Part shown: positions 1-11,121 of the stretch, piece by piece
Layout: every line of letters begins with the position of its first letter
Position numbering within the stretch: position 1 is the first letter of the stretch
Assembly (NCBI RefSeq): GCF_932294415.1
Contig: NC_065535.1
Coordinates: 87,250,862-87,314,861 of the forward strand
DNA from: Quercus robur
Lineage: Eukaryota; Streptophyta; Magnoliopsida; Fagales; Fagaceae
DNA length: 64,000 nt
Reading direction: 5' to 3'
Translations under genes and position numbers: made by a program
Notes under the pieces: generated by a model
Database searches by the model: none
What the model was told of the DNA's origin: nothing
The model's input: the letters and a program-made list of their open reading frames with translations, nothing else

Positions 1-338
1 TAATTATATGAGGCAGCAACATGACTCCTATTTTGCAATGCGCCAATGCCTGTCTCTATGATAAGAAAGACACTATTAATTATTAAATGATAGCAGAAAA
101 GAATAATATCTATTGAAAGCTAGTGGCTTAGTTGACTACAGGCTCAAGTTAGCTCTTCAAGACTCTAATTGAGCCTCAAGCCACAATCCTGTCAGAATGT
201 ATGTAGGACATTTTAGAAATACTTTTACATGTTTCATGGTCTCATGCATTCAAAGATGCATTGCCTGCATATACGAGTCTCTAGTTTATGGAAATACACA
301 TGATATTATGATCATTACGTGTCATATTCATTTATCAG

Positions 339-2309
339 AATTGGAGAGGATGCAGCGTCTTGCACAAGATAATGCTCGTAGAATTATAGAGGAGACTGAA
401 AAGTTAAAATATGAACTAGAATGTAAGAGAATGAAGCTTGATAACTGGAGCCAACAACTGACTGAGCAAGAAGCCTTAACTGTAAGTGAAAGACAAAAAT
501 TGGAGGAGGAGAAGAAAAGGGTAATATCCTTCAGTCTTTAAAAAAAAAAAAAAAAACTCTATAATACACTAGGAAATCATGAAGGGTGCCATTCACCCAC
601 ACATGCCATACTTTAAAAATTGAATATATATTAGCCTGATTATAAAATTCTCACAAATTGAAGTTATATTCACAAAGCTCAGAGATGCTTTAAAAAAAAA
701 ATTATTAGACAAAGATGCTGATTTCTTTGTTGCCTTTCATAATGTTAAGAAAAATGAGGTGCTTCACTTGGCTTCATTGTCGCATGTGGAGGCCAGTAGT
801 AGTGTCTTGAGACTGCTTGACGAGCAACAGGTATGCAATGCTATTTATCTTTGAACAGCTTTATAAATACCCAAAAACAAAATTGACTGGAATAATACAT
901 ATGCAGAGAGAAAAAAAGGCTGCATTGGACACAATGCTTAACTTAGAAAGAGAACTGGCTTCTAAACAGAAGCTGCAGTTAGACATTGAAGAACTGAGAG
1001 GGCAACTGAAGGTCATGGAGTGCATGGGAGGTGAAAATGACAAGGCAGTAAAGAAAAAGATGGAAGAGATGGAGGAAGAATTGAAGGAAAAGGTTGAAGA
1101 ACTCCAAGATGTGGAAGCCTTGAATCAAACTCTTATTGTGAAAGAACGTGAAATTAATGACCAACTACAAGAGGCTCGCAGAGAAATGATTGCAGTATGA
1201 TCTCTTTTCCTTGTATCCCCTATATTATAAATAATATCTTTGAAGTACTGAGAGTAAAGCCATGGTCTAAGAAATATGGTTGCAGACTTATCATATTCCC
1301 AAATCTGTGTCTTACCATGCACTTGTAAGTGACTAATTGAAGGCCTACTTCTTCACCTTAGGGTTTGTCAGGTCTCCTGAGTGGCTACACTACCATTGGA
1401 ATCAAGAGATTGGGAGAGATTAATGTAAAGCCCTTCCAAAAGGTGTGTAAGAAAAGATATCCAGGAGATGGAGCATTGGAGAAGTCTGCGATTCTATGCT
1501 CCAAGTGGCAAGAGTATATTCAGAATACGGGATGGTATCCATTTAAAGTTATAGAGATTGATGGGAACAAAGCCAAGGTATCTCTTTTGAGTATCTCTGT
1601 CATTCTCTCAATGTTATAATTCAATGTTTTGCAATGGTTCTCATCATAACTTTTGCATATGCATAGCTTCTATTTTTAGAGTTGTCATCTCTAGTCATAT
1701 TTAACTGCAAAGTAGTTGCTTGGAACTATAAAAGGGTGAACTTTCCAAAGATTTTATAAATAGTTTTAATTGAAACGCAGAATTAATTTATCCAAATTTG
1801 AGGTCCCTATCTAGTTGGAGTAGCATTCATACTAGAGTCAAAAAGTTAACAGCCTATGTCTGACATATTAACTTCAAAAAAAATCAATTACAACCGAATT
1901 TTGGTGCCTGAAATTGGCGCTCGTTGAGCATGCCCCATTGTGTTGACCAAAAGATGCTAATATAAAAGTATTACTGTGTAGGTTACAGAGAAATCTTTTT
2001 TGATAAGTGTAGGTTACAGAGAAATCTTAGATACATTTTGGTTCTAAGAAATAAGTTCTGTACAAATGGTTTTTCTTTATGCAGGAAATAATAGATGAAG
2101 AAGATGAGAAGTTGAGTAAACTAAGGAAAGAATGGGGAGAAGAGGTCTATATGGCTGTAGTAACAGCTCTGACGGAGATGAATGAATACAACCCTAGTGG
2201 GAGATACGTGATACCTGAGCTCTGGAACTTCAAAAAACAACGTAAAGCCACATTGAAAGAAGTTATTGCTTACATATTGGAGAGAACTTCTAAGAAACCA
2301 AGAAGGTGA
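339..2309 (+). CDS. FDM/IDN2-like XH-domain protein (3' part of gene)
   Basis: This is the C-terminal half of a plant XS/XH-family protein (FACTOR OF DNA METHYLATION / IDN2 type). Known members bind double-stranded RNA through an XS domain, dimerise through a coiled coil and act with IDN2 in RNA-directed DNA methylation. Visible exons are about 339-520, about 678-830, 907-1194, 1362-1577 and 2085-2309, the last ending in TGA. The first three encode a charged coiled coil (for example LERMQRLAQDNARRIIEE and MEEMEEELKEKVEELQDV). The last two form the XH domain, with IGIKRLGEINVKPFQ, EIIDEEDEKLSKL, MNEYNPSGRY and PELWNFKKQRKATLKE. The last three exons are all phase 0 and their junctions are clear. 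The start of the exon ending at 830 is weak: the only in-frame acceptor I see is AAAG before 678, next to a poly-A run. The N-terminal part, including any XS domain, lies outside the window. AATAAA near 2521 could be the poly(A) signal. Family assignment is firm; the exact paralogue is not known. Confidence 0.85.
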
Positions 2310-3969
2310 CCGGCAAAGGTTAGAATATATGCATCTTGTATTTCAAATTATGGCATTGCAGCAAAAAACCTAGACTAATTGCTGCTACATTTTCAATGCT
2401 AGGCAATGCACGGAGATGCCAAGGGAGTAATGAAGAAATGAATCAAAGACGTGCAAAGATGCAAAATAGGCAGGCTACAAAAGATGCAAAATAATTTGTT
2501 TCTAGATGATTATTCCTACAAAATAAAGCACTAATGCTTTTAAATGTTTGGTGGTTAGTTAATTTTTTCACAAATTGTGCCCTTCATTTGAAGATAAATG
2601 TAGTTGTCCCTTGGCTAATGAGAATGAACTTATTTTTGTAGTTGAACATAAAAGTAGGTGTGTTGTCCACGTTATGCAAATAATGTTAGAAATCCAGGCA
2701 CTAAAAGAAATTATCAAAATCATAATAAGAATATTCCAAAAAAATATTGCCAATGCAAACCAATTCGATATTCTCCAGATTTCAATATCAACCTGCCAGA
2801 ATGACAAAATGGCTTTATGCACAACAATGTAAAATCAATTCCATGCTTAATGCAGCTGATAGAATCCTTGGATTTCCCAATAGGCTTAATTCAGAAATGT
2901 CTTCAATTGTATGCACAGACAACTTTCCAAATGTCACGCAGAATGAAGGACATTTTGGCTTGAAAACTGGATAAATTATTGCATAAAAAATTATTCCCCA
3001 CACTGATGTAGTTGTCAGATTAAACTGCACCACAAGCAGCTGAAGTATGACTAGGTCATAAAGAGCTGCAGAAAAAGTTTTTTAATTGAATCAGGTCATG
3101 GCCTAGTCTTCTTAACGGTGGGCAAAATTGAGTTTTTGTGGTTAAGGAGAAGGGAGGGACTCTTCCTACATGGACAGTAAGACTAGCTTCACTTCATGTA
3201 CGATATATATTTTGTATGACATCAAGTTTTTAAAGCAAATTTTCAAGCATGTGTTAGTGTTAGGGTGTCATAGGTCAGGTTCTGTTGGGTTAAGGATCAA
3301 CCTCCCAACCAATCCAATCACCTCATGTTTGACCAGTGCCAACCAAAAAGGGTGGGGTTATCAACCAAAGTGCAGCGTTGGAGTTGACAGTTCGATCACA
3401 GTTCCATTAATTACACTCATCAAGGATGTCAAAGGAGGTGATGAGGTGGAGATTGAGCAGGCTAGACGTAAGGCTCTACTGGATCTCCTAAGAGTGACGT
3501 CAATAGGCTGAGGCCGATGAGGATCAAAGAGAGTGTGGGACGGTGGTGAAGGCAAGACAGACGACAAGGTGAGGGATGGTGGTGAAGGTAAGGGGCTAAC
3601 AAATAGGACTCAGTTGGGTCAGGTTCACTTGGTTGAGGGGAAGAGAACCCAAAGAGTGGCTGAAACAAGTCAGGTTTTGAGTTATAAAACCCAATTCAGA
3701 CTGAGTTTCAGGCAAATCAGAATGGTCTGGGTGCGGTGGGTACTTGGGTTATTAAAACCCCTAACTTTAATACAATGTTATTGTACCTATGAGAGAATAC
3801 TCACCTAAAATAAATGAGTTGGAGAGCAAAGAAGATTGTAGTCTGCTTTTTAAACCTTTTTTTTGGGATAATGGAAATTTTATAGATATTTATAATAAAA
3901 AAAATCAAGTTTCCCAAGTATATAGAGAGTATACAACTGGGGACAATACAATCAGCAACGCAAGTTTCA
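2310..3969. other. Intergenic, no gene recognised
   Basis: The first 200 bases or so are likely 3'UTR of the FDM-like gene. I recognise no protein domain beyond that. The stretch 3250-3780 is richer in G and C than its surroundings and has open frames on both strands with no recognisable product. It may be the eroded interior of a repeat, but I see no terminal repeats. Confidence 0.4.
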
Positions 3970-5194
3970 TTAATCAGTGAAATCAATAATAGAACATATA
4001 GACTGACCACGCAAAACTGATATCCAATATAGCAAAGTTCTAAGGGAAAAAAATTTGAGATCAGGCATAGCTCTCTCTGTATCTTTGAAACTCCAGTTGT
4101 TCCTCTCCCTCCACAAACACCACATCAAGCAGTGCAGGCCAGCCATCAACAAATGACCATTCTGGTGATGCTGAAAATGACCTGGCCAACAAGCTAACAA
4201 CTCCACCGGCCTTCGATATGACCCAACAAACTCCAAATAAACCCAATACCATAGACCACAATTCTATATCAATAGGATAGTGCAGTAATAGATGGTCTAC
4301 TGATTCACCATTGCATTTACACATATAAGTATATAACACCAATCAAAAAGCCACACATTCCACACCAATCCAAAGGGCACACATTCTTTCTCTGTAAAAT
4401 GTCAATTGTAAAAAATTTCCCTCCGTAAATTGTCAATTGTCAAAATTTTCCCCAATACATCAATGCAAACAAAGAAAGCAACTCCAGAAGGAATCTTCGG
4501 TTTCTAAGGAAAAGATTGGTCACTAATGCAAAGTAAAACCCAATAGTAACTACTTACTATAAATCCATTTTTCTTATTTGTTCTGTAGCACAATTTATCC
4601 TCCCCATTTCCTTTTACTGATGCCCCATTGATCACATCCATGAAATTCAACAAAGACTCCAACTCCTAATCCTGCACAGCTCGCATGAAATTTACATCCC
4701 AATGGAGGACCCCATTAGTAAGTTGCATAAGATCTGCCACACTTGCATCCTTGTTACGACAAATCCTAAATAACTCAGGAAAGTACATAGCAAGAGAGTT
4801 TTCCCCATACCATCAATCTTGCTAAGATTTCACTCTAGATCCATCCCCTATCTCATATTGGAGATTGCTTGACAGAGTAGATCAACCCCTTCTAATATAC
4901 TTCCATAAACCATGAGAACCAAACACTAAGTTTGAACACCAGCGCCCCCCCCCCCCCCCCCCCCCCCCACAACTCACAACCATACTTCACCTCTATCACT
5001 CTCCACCATAACACATCCCTCTCAAGCCCAAACCTCCACAGCCACTTCCCCATTAATGCTTCATTAAAGCACCTCAAACTACTGACATTAGGTTCAAATT
5101 TTACACCTTTTGCTTGAAACTTAGTCAAAGCTAATAATGAAAATTTTACATAAATTTCAATTAGGTTAAAACCTTCCTCCACTGAGAGATGCAC
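3970..5194 (-). mobile_element. LINE (L1-type) ORF2 C-terminal remnant
   Basis: The minus strand carries broken pieces of a non-LTR retrotransposon ORF2 downstream of its reverse transcriptase core. Around 4892-5194 is the motif [16 protein letters not shown] followed by [11 protein letters not shown], typical of plant LINE proteins between the RT and zf-RVT domains. Around 4061-4342 is a zf-RVT-like [17 protein letters not shown]...[11 protein letters not shown] segment, and an overlapping frame at 3970-4236 carries the expected continuation [17 protein letters not shown]. The pieces are in at least two frames, so the copy is inactive. A run of 24 C residues interrupts it at 4945-4968. Orientation and family are clear; the element's ends are not. 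Confidence 0.75.
4945..4968. repeat. Poly-C homopolymer, 24 bases
   Basis: Twenty-four consecutive C residues lie inside the LINE remnant, so its reverse strand reads as polyglycine. Homopolymers of this length are unstable and error-prone in sequencing, so the exact count should not be trusted. Confidence 0.9.
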
Positions 5195-6730
5195 CTTTTG
5201 CTACTGTGCCTATCTCCTGAAACCTCTTACACTTTGATCACATATTCTTCTGCTTCAATCAGATCCCAGTGTGGTCCCTAACTAAACTACACACATTTAC
5301 TAAATTTCTTAAAATCATATTTTTGACATGCTATGAATCATTTGGTAAATACCAAACCATATCCTGTTAGGCTTTTGATTCGCCTGCGAAGTTACATATT
5401 AGTTTCTTTTTCAACAAGTAAAGATTCATTCGTTGAACCAAAAAATGGAAGGGAAATACTCAAATACAATGGCAGTAATCCGGACATAGACCTAGACTAA
5501 TATTGGCTGTTCCAGCCAATAGCTAATCCATCTCCAGATAATGCACGTCTTGCCAAAGAAACCTTTTTTAATAAGGTAATTTGCAATATAAGGCTTATAT
5601 GTTTCTTTGGTACAATGTATCACACTTAAGGCTGCACCAATATCCAAGACCTTTAACCCTCCCAGCCTACAGCCTGAAAGAACCATGGCATTAGCAGTGA
5701 TGATTGGACCATAGTGCTAAGAACCAACACAAACCATCACTAGTATCTGTGAGGATGAGAACTAAACATGAGAAAAACAAAAAGAAGACAAGTCAAGTTT
5801 AGGATAGAGAGGATGTTTGAAGTAGCGCTAAACAAATTGGGAAAAAAATCTAAAGCAATTGTACCAATGACCTAAAAATGCTGCCTATTACTGCTTTCAA
5901 GAAACAATATGCCAGCAAAATGACAATATAGGGCAATCTGAGTATATCACGCCTATATTGCCAGAATTCCACAGGAGAGATTGCATCTATAAACAAACTG
6001 AAATAAGGAAACAACGCAACAATTGCTAAACAATATTCATCCAGGAAATAATTTACAATTGTTCAAGTGGAGGCATGTGTGGTACCAGGAAAATTAGTGA
6101 AAGAAACAGATAAAAGACTATGCATACCTTAAGCCACTGTCCACAACTAAACAAATCAGTCAGCTTTGAGTAGCATCTGTACTTGGAACCATCGATCTAT
6201 CCTTCAGTCTACTTCTATAACCTAGTGATCCTAAGTTGTAAAAGAGAAACGAGTTGCATGATGCTAATAGCCACTGTAAATTTAGAACACCCCAATATTA
6301 TGACCAAGCCATCAAGGATCCTTTGTTACTTGGGAAGTATGACGAGAAAGAAATGAAGAAACATAAAATGGCTTCCTTTCTTATGCAATTTTTGAGAATT
6401 TTAGGCATTTTTTCGTCCCTCACCCTTTGTATGATCCAAAAGACAAAAGAGGAATAAATTAACAAAGAGAGACATTTGCATTTTATTTTTATTTTTTCTG
6501 ACTTCACAATGATGCTACTGGTTTGCAGGAAATGCAAATTCTTAAATAAAGTTCATCTTTTGTCATGAATTATGGTAAGAACTTTCACTGTGAAAACTGT
6601 AAACAAAATGCACAAGAATTGCTGTAAAGGAAATGTAGATGGAAAGTGGAAACTGATACAAACATGTACTCTACAGATAGATTTTATTTTTATTATCATT
6701 TCATAATATATATTTTTTTTTTCTCTTTTT
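5195..6730. other. Intergenic, no gene recognised
   Basis: No coding region, RNA gene or repeat end that I can support. The right end probably contains the 3'UTR of the CAF1 gene that is transcribed leftward. Short open frames here lack codon or domain signals. Confidence 0.4.
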
Positions 6731-7555
6731 TCAAGGAGTATTCTGTCCATTCTCAACACCGAGACCATACAAAACACCAGCATATTTCTCGGTTGAGTCA
6801 TTGAAGAAACTCTCCTTCAGTTTCATGAATGTACAGCAAGTAAGCAAACTATCCGAACCAGCTTGGTGACAAATACCGATTCTTTCCACTTCCAAGAGCT
6901 CTGCAAGCTTGTTCAACCCACCATGAAGACTGTTGCAGAACTTCATCAGATGCTTGATATCATAAAGTGTAGGGAAATAAATCTTGATCAGATTAAAGAA
7001 CCCCACCTGGGTATCGGGAAGATTCTGGCAAGTAAGCAACTTGAGCAAGTACCCGAAATCATACCCACTATGGAAAGTAACCCAATGCACGGTATCATTT
7101 AACACAATCCCCGACGACATCAACAACTCACTAAACCGACGAGCATCAACACCCTTCTCATTGTTCTTCATGAAATCAAAACCACTCTGGGATAACAGCT
7201 CAACAGAGTCATTGGCATACACATCCTCATTGGGATTGAACTCCCGGAAATTGAATTGCCACACACAATACTTGTCAGTCCCACAAGTAGGAAGGTTCCC
7301 TTTCTCATCAGATAAAGTAAGACCCAACTGAATTAACTTCAATAGATCCACATTGGCCTTAAGGGTCTGGTAATTATAGTCATAGCTGTTCTTGAAATTC
7401 CCTATCGGTCGAAGAACAATACCCGGAAACTCAGTATCCATTGCAATGTAAGGGTAATCGTCTACGATTCCACGAATCAAAGCAAATTCATGTTCAAGAT
7501 TATCGTTCCAAACGTCCCGGATGTGAATCGAATCACTTTTGGGCAAAATCGACAT
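6731..7555 (-). CDS. CAF1: CCR4-associated factor 1 (CAF1/CNOT7-type deadenylase)
   Basis: This 274-aa protein is the poly(A)-specific 3'-5' exoribonuclease subunit of the CCR4-NOT complex, which shortens mRNA poly(A) tails in the cytoplasm. The DEDD nuclease residues are visible: Asp40 and Glu42 in AMDTEFPG, a third Asp in [11 protein letters not shown], and the fourth in [10 protein letters not shown] near residue 230. The length matches plant CAF1 homologues (about 275 aa). The start is [16 protein letters not shown]; the upstream in-frame Met at 7612 is rejected because the extra residues lie in what reads as 5'UTR exon 2. The coding region has no intron, as in many plant CAF1 genes, but a 5'UTR intron is predicted at 7624-7809. 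The C-terminus [14 protein letters not shown] is typical. No defect is visible. Confidence 0.96.
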   Translation of the reverse strand: MSILPKSDSIHIRDVWNDNLEHEFALIRGIVDDYPYIAMDTEFPGIVLRPIGNFKNSYDYNYQTLKANVDLLKLIQLGLTLSDEKGNLPTCGTDKYCVWQFNFREFNPNEDVYANDSVELLSQSGFDFMKNNEKGVDARRFSELLMSSGIVLNDTVHWVTFHSGYDFGYLLKLLTCQNLPDTQVGFFNLIKIYFPTLYDIKHLMKFCNSLHGGLNKLAELLEVERIGICHQAGSDSLLTCCTFMKLKESFFNDSTEKYAGVLYGLGVENGQNTP

Positions 7556-7623
7556 ATTCTTTTGCAGATACAACAAAATTTGGAGCAAATGATGAAGACC
7601 CAACAAGACCAAAAACCGTAAAT

Positions 7624-7809
7624 CTGCAAAAAGATCCCCAATAAAACAAACCCCAAATCAAAACAAGAAAAACCCATATCTTGAATAGCTAAGAAAAGCC
7701 CTAAAAAAAATCCAAGCAATACAAGCATACAATACCAGGAACACCTTAAACGAAAGATAAGAGACAAACAAGAAAATGAGAAAGAGAAACCATGAAATGA
7801 AAATCTTAC
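7624..7809 (-). other. Predicted 5'UTR intron of CAF1
   Basis: On the minus strand a donor CTTCAG|GTAAGA (GT at 7809-7808) pairs with an acceptor TTTTTGCAG ending at 7624. The 186-bp interval is T-rich on the coding strand. It puts a short second leader exon (7623-7556) directly before the ATG. Introns in the leader of plant housekeeping genes often raise expression; that role is inferred here. Confidence 0.7.
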
Positions 7810-8070
7810 CTGAAGAGTCAAAATGGGGATTTTCTCTGCAAAATGATGGGATTTTCTAGGGGATTCACAGGAAAGTCGTGGGTATATTTTGAACAAACGA
7901 GGGGTTTTGGTTTTGCAATGAGAAAAGAAGAAGAAGATAAAGAAATCGGAGATGAAGGAATGGGGCTATGGCTATCTACGGATAAAGAGGTACGAGGCCT
8001 TCCTTTGCTTACATCGTAACAGTAACAGCATGGAATGTTTGAGGCAAAGCTGGCTTCTGGTTATGTGGTC

Positions 8071-8080
8071 CATATATATA
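8071..8080 (-). promoter_or_regulatory. Candidate TATA box for CAF1
   Basis: TATATATATG on the minus strand, about 260 bp before the predicted 5'UTR donor site and preceded by a long A/T homopolymer. Position and composition suit a TATA box, but the transcription start is not known. Confidence 0.35.
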
Positions 8081-8609
8081 GTTTTTTTTTTTTTTTTTTT
8101 GAGAATTTATATATAGAGTTAAAAACCCAATTTTCTTTTCCTTCATTCATATTTTATCCCCAAGTTTTTTTTGTTTTTTTTTCCCTCTCTCTTCCCTCTC
8201 CTTTTTTTTTTTTGGTGGTATATAGTATTGGGGCCTAGAGGGTGGGCAAACAATCAAAGGACCCAACTACCTACCCGACCTAACTAGTTTCGGTCGATTT
8301 CAACATTTTGTGATGATTGACGATAGGTTAGAACCAACCAAATCTAAATTTATTGAGCCTAGTGTAAAGTTTCCCACATGGATATCTGACATATCCTACC
8401 TTATCAAAAACTTTTGTTAGTCTCTTTCCCCCCTAATTAGCATATGCTAGAATGATATTGCTCCTCTTTGATAAAGATTTCGTTGATCTTGAGTTTTTAA
8501 GGCTCGTGATCTTTGTCATATATAGCGAATATCTTGAGATCTTCATCAAATCTCCACCAGATTGTGACACCCCAAGCCCTTTCAAATCCAAAATTAGCAA
8601 AATTGCTAG

Positions 8610-8880
8610 TGTGACCAATCTTATTGTTGATTTTAGCTCACCAGATAGGTCGACAATTCATGTGTTAACGGTCGGCTTGATGCAACTAGGTTAGACGATG
8701 AGTTTTTCACTAAACTTAAACCTGACCAACTTAGTGTGATCAATCTTATTGTTGATTTTAGCTCACCAGATAGGTTGACAATTCATGGGTCAACGGTGGG
8801 CAGCGATTTGAGCTTTCTCAAACTTGATGCGATTGGGCTAGACGATGGGTTTACACTAAACTTAAACCTAACAGACTTGT
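8610..8880. repeat. Two-copy tandem duplication, about 126-bp unit
   Basis: The text GTGTGACCAATCTTATTG... at 8610 returns as GTGTGATCAATCTTATTG... at about 8736 and the copies stay similar through TAAACTTAAACCT. Copies differ by substitutions and small indels, so the duplication is not very recent. No coding function seen. Confidence 0.75.
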
Positions 8881-10357
8881 ATACACCCCTAGTGTTCACT
8901 GTCACGTATTAGTTTGATTGTTAAATTTTTTTTAGAAAATTTAAAATCGTTATTTGTATAAAATAATTAGTTTAAAAGTAAATTAGCTTCAAATAACTTA
9001 TTTTCATGTTCCATGTATTATCATGATCGTCAAATAGAAATTCTTTAATTAAACCTTTACGAAGTCCTCTTTATTAAGGTATTCCTAAACAATATACCCA
9101 AAACCCTTTAAAACAAAATCAGATAGCATCCTCGATATCATCTTAAGAAGCAATACATGGCCTTGAACCTTAGTGAAAATTTTCAACTAGACAAAATCTC
9201 TCTCTCTCTCTAAAAAAAATGATTTAATTTAGGCTTGACCAAAAAAACTAACAAGTAGCAGGCCTATACCGATCTCTCTCTATACCTTGGACCACCAAGA
9301 TTGAAATACTAAAGATGAAAGTCTAATTTAATTATGAAAAAAAGCCCACCGAGCTATACAGTGAGCAAAAACCTTACAACCTTTGCCTTTGTTAACAAAA
9401 GAAAATTCATTATCATCGCGCACCCTTTGTGTGATGATCACTCTATAAGTACAAGTTCTTGTAAGGTCAGCGAGGAGCAAGGGTCGAGCTTTAAGTTTCT
9501 AGAAGGGAGTTTCACACACATATATTTAAATTAGGTTAGAATATGATTTCTATCTCAAGATAATTAAAAAAAAAAAAAAAAAATTCACAATTGTAAATTT
9601 CTTTTGCTCTATTAAGCGCATCCTCCACAAGAGCCACATATGACAAGTGTGTAGAGCTTCCCAATTCCCACTTCACCAAAGGTTTGGTAGCATTCAAGGG
9701 TCGCGTCTTTCCATAATCACACTTTTAAAACCCAATTCTACGACATGTATTAGTGCAACAAAAGAAACACTCTCTTCTCCCCCATAATGAATCCCTTGCA
9801 AAGACCTGTTTTGCCCATGCCATTACCACTTGGCTTTGGCCTTTCATTCCCAAAACCCCCCATTTGATACCTTATTGTAAGTAATAGTTGCATCAAGATT
9901 GCATTTCATTTCACCCAACTTGCTAGAAGAGGCAATAAGGATTGTCCTTTACTTGTTGACTTGCTAGCACCTAACTCATTTCATACTTGCTTGAATATTT
10001 GGAGTTGAAATTATATGTGAAATTGATCATCAATATAATTCTAGGAACACAAAACACTTTACAACTATTGATGTGGCAAGTTGTTAATAGTAAATGATAA
10101 AGTAATGTAAGTATTGAGCCCAAATGAGAACCAACAAACACCTACCAGCTTAATTGTTGGAAAAATAGTATTTATAACATTACTCATAGATCATTTGTCA
10201 TGTGGAATTAGAACTATGCCATTCTTCCCATTTGTTATTTATTGGAACAAATTATTGAAACAAAATTATCTAGTAATGCACTATCTTGTTAACAACTTTG
10301 TTTTGCTGCAAAAACTTGGTATGGAGGTTTCCTGGGCAGTGATTAGGAGTCTTAGAA
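8881..10357. other. Intergenic, no gene recognised
   Basis: AT-rich sequence with short open frames that show no domain or codon bias. A CT run (9201-9211) and a poly-A run (9566-9583) are the only simple repeats of note. Confidence 0.4.
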
Positions 10358-10545
10358 TTCGTTTGGGAACAACTTATTTAGCTGAAATTGAAAACTTTTT
10401 GCTGAAAATACTATAGATAAAGCTAAAAAATAGCTGAAATAGTACAGTGAAACCCATAAATAATATTAAAAATAAGCTGAATAGTATAAAAAATAAGCCA
10501 AATAGTAAAAAGAGCTGACTTTTTAAGCCAATGCCAAATGCAACC
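10358..10545. mobile_element. hAT-like MITE copy
   Basis: The segment reads TTCGTTTGGGAACAACTTATTTAGCTGAAA... with internal TAGCTGAAATAGTACAGTGA and several AATAGTA repeats, and ends GCCAAATGCAACC. The ends are imperfect inverted repeats of the form GTTTGG.../...CCAAATGC. A second copy of the same family is at 58729-59810. No TSD was found. The hAT assignment rests on remembered similarity to common dicot MITEs. Confidence 0.55.
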
Positions 10546-11042
10546 GTGTTTGATGCTGAAAAAAATCTTAAAATTTTATTTTATTTATTATTTTTAGTAT
10601 ATGTAATTTTATTTTATTTTAAATACATTTTTTTAATTTTTTTCAAAGTTTATCACTGACCTACTAATTAATTGACATGGAAAAATTAAATTGACATAAC
10701 ATACTTTGATTAGATCAATTAACATACATGATAAACTAATGTGATATTTAATGACCACATCATTAAATGGACGAAATGATTTGAATCCACATGCTATATA
10801 ACGTTCTAAGTTATGATTAAATTTTAAAACTTTAAGAGGCAAAAAAACAAAATTACCCCAAAATGTAAATTGCAATTTAGGGAAAAAAGATCCGAGCCCT
10901 TTTTATTTGGAGAATCAAGAATGTACTCAAGAAAGTGGGCCGGGGATCTAGAATTGACTAGATGTTTCGTTAAAAAGTGACCAAACCGAATAACCATTTC
11001 GTTTTGAGAAAATGGTATAAGTAAAAGCTTTGAACACGAACT

Positions 11043-11116
11043 GCTTTCATAGCTCAGTTGGTTAGAGCACCCGTTTAGTAAGCGGGAGGTCTTGAGTTCG
11101 ACTCTCAATGAAAGCA
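11043..11116 (+). tRNA. tRNA-Thr (anticodon AGU)
   Basis: A complete cloverleaf. The acceptor stem GCTTTCA pairs with TGAAAGC, the D arm is GCTCAGTTGGTTAGAGC, the anticodon stem-loop is CCCGT-TTAGTAA-GCGGG with AGT at the anticodon, and the T arm is TTGAG-TTCGACT-CTCAA. Discriminator base A. The internal A box (TAGCTCAGTTGG) and B box (AGTTCGACTCT) are intact. There is no intron. The AGU anticodon would be modified to IGU and read ACU/ACC. TTTTT follows immediately as the Pol III stop. Confidence 0.97.
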
Positions 11117-11121
11117 TTTTT
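11117..11121 (+). terminator. RNA polymerase III terminator
   Basis: Five T residues directly after the tRNA-Thr discriminator base. Confidence 0.8.

Noticed and set aside
7556-7612. Upstream in-frame Met for CAF1 (19 extra residues)
   Set aside because: CAF1 proteins start at MS.LPKSDSI; the extension is not family-like and lies in the second leader exon.
7477-7896. Minus-strand frame of 139 codons upstream of CAF1
   Set aside because: It covers the CAF1 5'UTR exons and intron and is in a different frame; its residues (Phe/Ser/Leu-rich) reflect T-rich leader and intron DNA.
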